A stretch of DNA of 8,733 nt from an uncultured Faecalibacterium sp. (GTDB taxonomy: Bacteria > Bacillota > Clostridia > Oscillospirales > Ruminococcaceae): the NCBI GenBank assembly GCA_937917475.1, contig CALDNF010000106.1, forward strand, positions 1 to 8,733. The letters run 5' to 3'. The notes under the pieces are model-generated. The model saw only the letters and a program-made list of their open reading frames with translations, searched no databases and was not told the DNA's origin. The position numbers and the translations under genes are program-made. Shown piece by piece: positions 7,086-8,733 of this stretch (positions within the stretch are counted from its first letter, which is position 1; the number at the start of each line of letters is the position of its first letter).

Positions 7086-7114
7086 GATTTGGAACGAAAA
7101 GGGGAGAGCAAACC

Positions 7115-7813
7115 ATGATCCGGGTGTTATTGGTCGAAGATGATCCAGTGATCCGGGATACGACCCGCTATTTTCTGGAAAGCCAGAAAAACTTTGAGGT
7201 GGTCTGCGCCGAGACCGGCGGCGACGCATTGAGCCATGCCCGAGAAAAGTTTGATGTGATCCTGATGGATATTCTGCTGCCGGACACCAACGGCGTGGAC
7301 CTCTGTCAGCGTCTGCGCAGCTGGCATCACTGCCCCATCATCTTTACCTCCTGTCTGGACGATACCGATACGGTAGTCCGTGCATTGGAGCTGGGCGGGG
7401 ACGATTTCATCCCGAAGCCTTATCATAATAAAGTTTTGCTGGCCCGGATCATGGCCAATATCCGCCGGGTGCAGATGGACGCCGCGGAGCCCTCCGTCAA
7501 CGGCTACCACTGCGCTGCCTTTACTCTGGATGCCAACAGCCACAGCGTGGAGCGGCAGGGCAAGAGCATCCACCTGGCGGATATGGAGTACCGCATCCTC
7601 AGCCTGTTCATCCGGTACCCGAATACCTTCTTTACGGCCAATGAACTCTATCAGAAGATCTGGGGTAAGGAGAGTTTGGGCGATGTGCGAACGGTTCAGG
7701 TGCACATTCATAACCTCCGCAGCAAGATCGAGCCGGACCCGGCAAAGCCCATCTACCTGAAAAACGTGTGGGGCAAAGGGTATATTTTCCAGCCGGAAGG
7801 CGAAACAGCTTAA
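7115..7813 (+). CDS. OmpR/PhoB-type response regulator
   Basis: A 232-residue two-component transcription factor, of usual family length. The receiver domain (about 2-118) has the acidic pair E8/D9 in LLVEDD, the phospho-acceptor D52 in LMDILLPD, the switch residue T78 in IIFTSC and K101 in PKPY. The C-terminal winged-helix DNA-binding domain (about 128-226) shows LADMEYRILSLF (154-165), the recognition-helix region RTVQVHIHNLRSKIE (192-206) and the closing wing VWGKGYIF (218-225). All receiver residues needed for phosphorylation are present. It has its own promoter, ribosome binding site and terminator, and is divergent from the sensor kinase, its probable partner. Targets are unknown; its own intergenic region and the adjacent GH31 and flavoprotein genes are reasonable candidates. 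Confidence 0.95.
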   Translation: MIRVLLVEDDPVIRDTTRYFLESQKNFEVVCAETGGDALSHAREKFDVILMDILLPDTNGVDLCQRLRSWHHCPIIFTSCLDDTDTVVRALELGGDDFIPKPYHNKVLLARIMANIRRVQMDAAEPSVNGYHCAAFTLDANSHSVERQGKSIHLADMEYRILSLFIRYPNTFFTANELYQKIWGKESLGDVRTVQVHIHNLRSKIEPDPAKPIYLKNVWGKGYIFQPEGETA

Positions 7814-7828
7814 AATATGTTAAATGCC

Positions 7829-7875
7829 AACCGCTCACTTTTTAAGGAAACTTAACAAGTGGGCGGTTCTTTTTA
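7829..7875 (+). terminator. Intrinsic terminator after the response regulator
   Basis: A 12-bp stem with one G-U pair joins 7829-7840 (AACCGCTCACTT) to 7857-7868 (AAGTGGGCGGTT), with an inner TTAAG-GAAA-CTTAA hairpin and the T-run CTTTTTA after it. It begins 16 bases after the stop codon. Confidence 0.88.
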
Positions 7876-8075
7876 CTCCAGAACAGACTTCGATAAGCAA
7901 ATGTCAAACGAATTGGGTCTGTCTGATAATTTTAGGGAGGAAAAACAGCTCGAAAGCTTAAAAATTCTTAAAGGACAGAAGCGAAAAACTATGTTAGATT
8001 ATTATCGAACGAAGTGTGATATGCACATCGAAGCGAAAGAAGAAAAAGAAAGTGCAAGAAGAAAGGACCCCTGCA
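7876..8075 (+). other. AT-rich leader of the flavoprotein gene, no firm gene
   Basis: This 200-base stretch must hold the promoter of the lipoprotein gene, but I find no convincing one. The best guess is CTTAAA (7967-7972) with TATGTT (7990-7995) at 17-base spacing, both weak. CTTAAA occurs twice close together (7957-7962 and 7967-7972). A frame open from ATG 7901 to TAA 8083 would encode a lysine- and glutamate-rich 60-residue peptide, overlapping the lipoprotein start by 8 bases. It has no ribosome binding site or recognisable motif, so I do not call it a gene. Confidence 0.5.
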
Positions 8076-8703
8076 ATGAATAAGATCTCCCGTAAAGGTT
8101 TTCTGAAGATCGCTGCTGCCGCTGCCATGTCCGGTGTGACCGCCGGTGCACTGGCTGCCTGCAACGCTGCAAGCTCCAGCTCTACCGCTGCTTCTGGCGC
8201 AGCGTCCGGTGCTGCGGGCACCTACATCCCCGGCACCTATGAGGGTACCGCTGAGGGCATCTCCTCCACCGTCAAGGTCACCATGACCTTCTCGGACAGT
8301 GCTGTGACCGACGTTGTGGTGGATACCTCCGGCGAGACCGCATCCTATGGTGCAGCTGCTGCCGATCAGCTCAAGGAGCAGCTGCTGGCTGCCGGTTCTG
8401 CTGAGATCGACGGCGTGTCTGGTTCTACCATCACCAGCGATGCTGTCATGAAGGCTGCCAAGAGCTGCTTTGCACAGGCCAAGGGCGAGGCCACTGTTTC
8501 CAGCGTTCAGCTGCCTACCGGCGACGAGAACGACTGGCTGGGCAAGGAGCCTGACATTGACGAAGCTGCCATTACCGAGACCGTCGATACCGACATTGTT
8601 ATCGTTGGTGCAGGCAACGGCGGTATGTTTGCAGCTGCTTATGCTGCCGCCAATGGTCTGAACTTCCGTATCATTGAGCAGAACGCCGCTGTGCAGGACA
8701 CCC
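8076..8703 (+). CDS. Flavinylated FMN-binding/FAD-dependent reductase lipoprotein (partial, 3' end missing)
   Basis: The first 209 residues of an exported flavoprotein, probably related to flavocytochrome c-type fumarate and urocanate reductases. The N-terminus has a Tat-like motif SRKGFLK (5-11, with Lys replacing the second Arg), a hydrophobic stretch and the lipobox LAAC with C29, so it is a likely membrane-anchored lipoprotein. An Ala/Ser/Gly linker (30-48) leads to an FMN-binding domain (about 49-136) with the flavinylation motif DGVSGST (112-118); T118 is the expected site where ApbE would attach FMN covalently. A FAD-binding domain starts at about 172 with the Rossmann motif GAGNGG (178-183) and E201. 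Its catalytic part is lost. The ATG at 8076 has AGAAAGGA about 8 bases upstream; an in-frame GTG at 8016 would add an unlikely lysine-rich extension. Residues after 209 and the stop codon come from adapter. The substrate cannot be told. Confidence 0.88.
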
Positions 8704-8733
8704 AGATCGGAAGAGCACACGTCTGAACTCCAG
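8704..8733 (+). other. Illumina TruSeq adapter contamination at contig end
   Basis: The last 30 bases begin AGATCGGAAGAGCACACG and run on exactly as the TruSeq read 1 3' adapter. This is library sequence, not genome, left by an insert shorter than the read. Translated forwards it gives the tell-tale IGRAHV; on the reverse strand it gives MCSSDLG. It ends the lipoprotein frame artificially. Confidence 0.98.

Noticed and set aside
8016..8075. In-frame GTG start at 8016 for the flavoprotein
   Set aside because: It would put a lysine-rich stretch before a well-formed lipoprotein signal; the ATG at 8076 has a suitable ribosome binding site.
7989..8720. Reverse-strand 243-codon frame beginning MCSSDLG
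   Set aside because: Its start is translated sequencing adapter and the rest is the antisense of the Ala/Ser-rich flavoprotein.

Overview
The window reads as chromosomal DNA from a low-to-mid GC Gram-positive anaerobe, most likely a gut Clostridia member (Oscillospiraceae or Lachnospiraceae; a Faecalibacterium-like genome would fit). The reasons are strong purine-rich ribosome binding sites, sigma-A type promoters, a Gram-positive lipoprotein, a GH31 enzyme closely resembling, from memory, the Ruminococcus obeum alpha-glucosidase, and a flavinylated reductase of the kind common in gut Clostridia. The genus is inference; no search was run.

Left to right on the + strand: the last 13 codons of tuf (EF-Tu), followed by two intrinsic terminators in tandem; a two-gene operon with its own promoter (MmcQ/YjbR-like protein, then a GyrI-like ligand-binding protein, overlapping by 11 bases); and guaA (GMP synthase) with its own extended -10 promoter and terminator. 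Next, on the - strand, come a GH31 alpha-glucosidase (TTG start) and, upstream of it, a seven-helix sensor histidine kinase. The kinase is divergent from an OmpR-type response regulator on the + strand, and the 98-base gap between them carries two overlapping, oppositely directed promoters built on one inverted repeat. After the regulator's terminator and a 200-base leader lies the start of a lipoprotein with an FMN-binding domain and a FAD-binding Rossmann domain, cut off by the end of the contig.

The last 30 bases (8704-8733) are not biological: they are the Illumina TruSeq read-through adapter. The lipoprotein's apparent last residues and stop codon are therefore artefacts.

Most of the window is ordinary core genome. 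The points most worth checking are the adapter; the MmcQ/YjbR plus GyrI-like pair as a possible genotoxin-protection operon; a natural Phe at the specificity position of the GH31 enzyme; the overlapping promoters of the divergent two-component pair; and the flavinylated extracellular reductase. I do not see clear evidence of a wholly new system.
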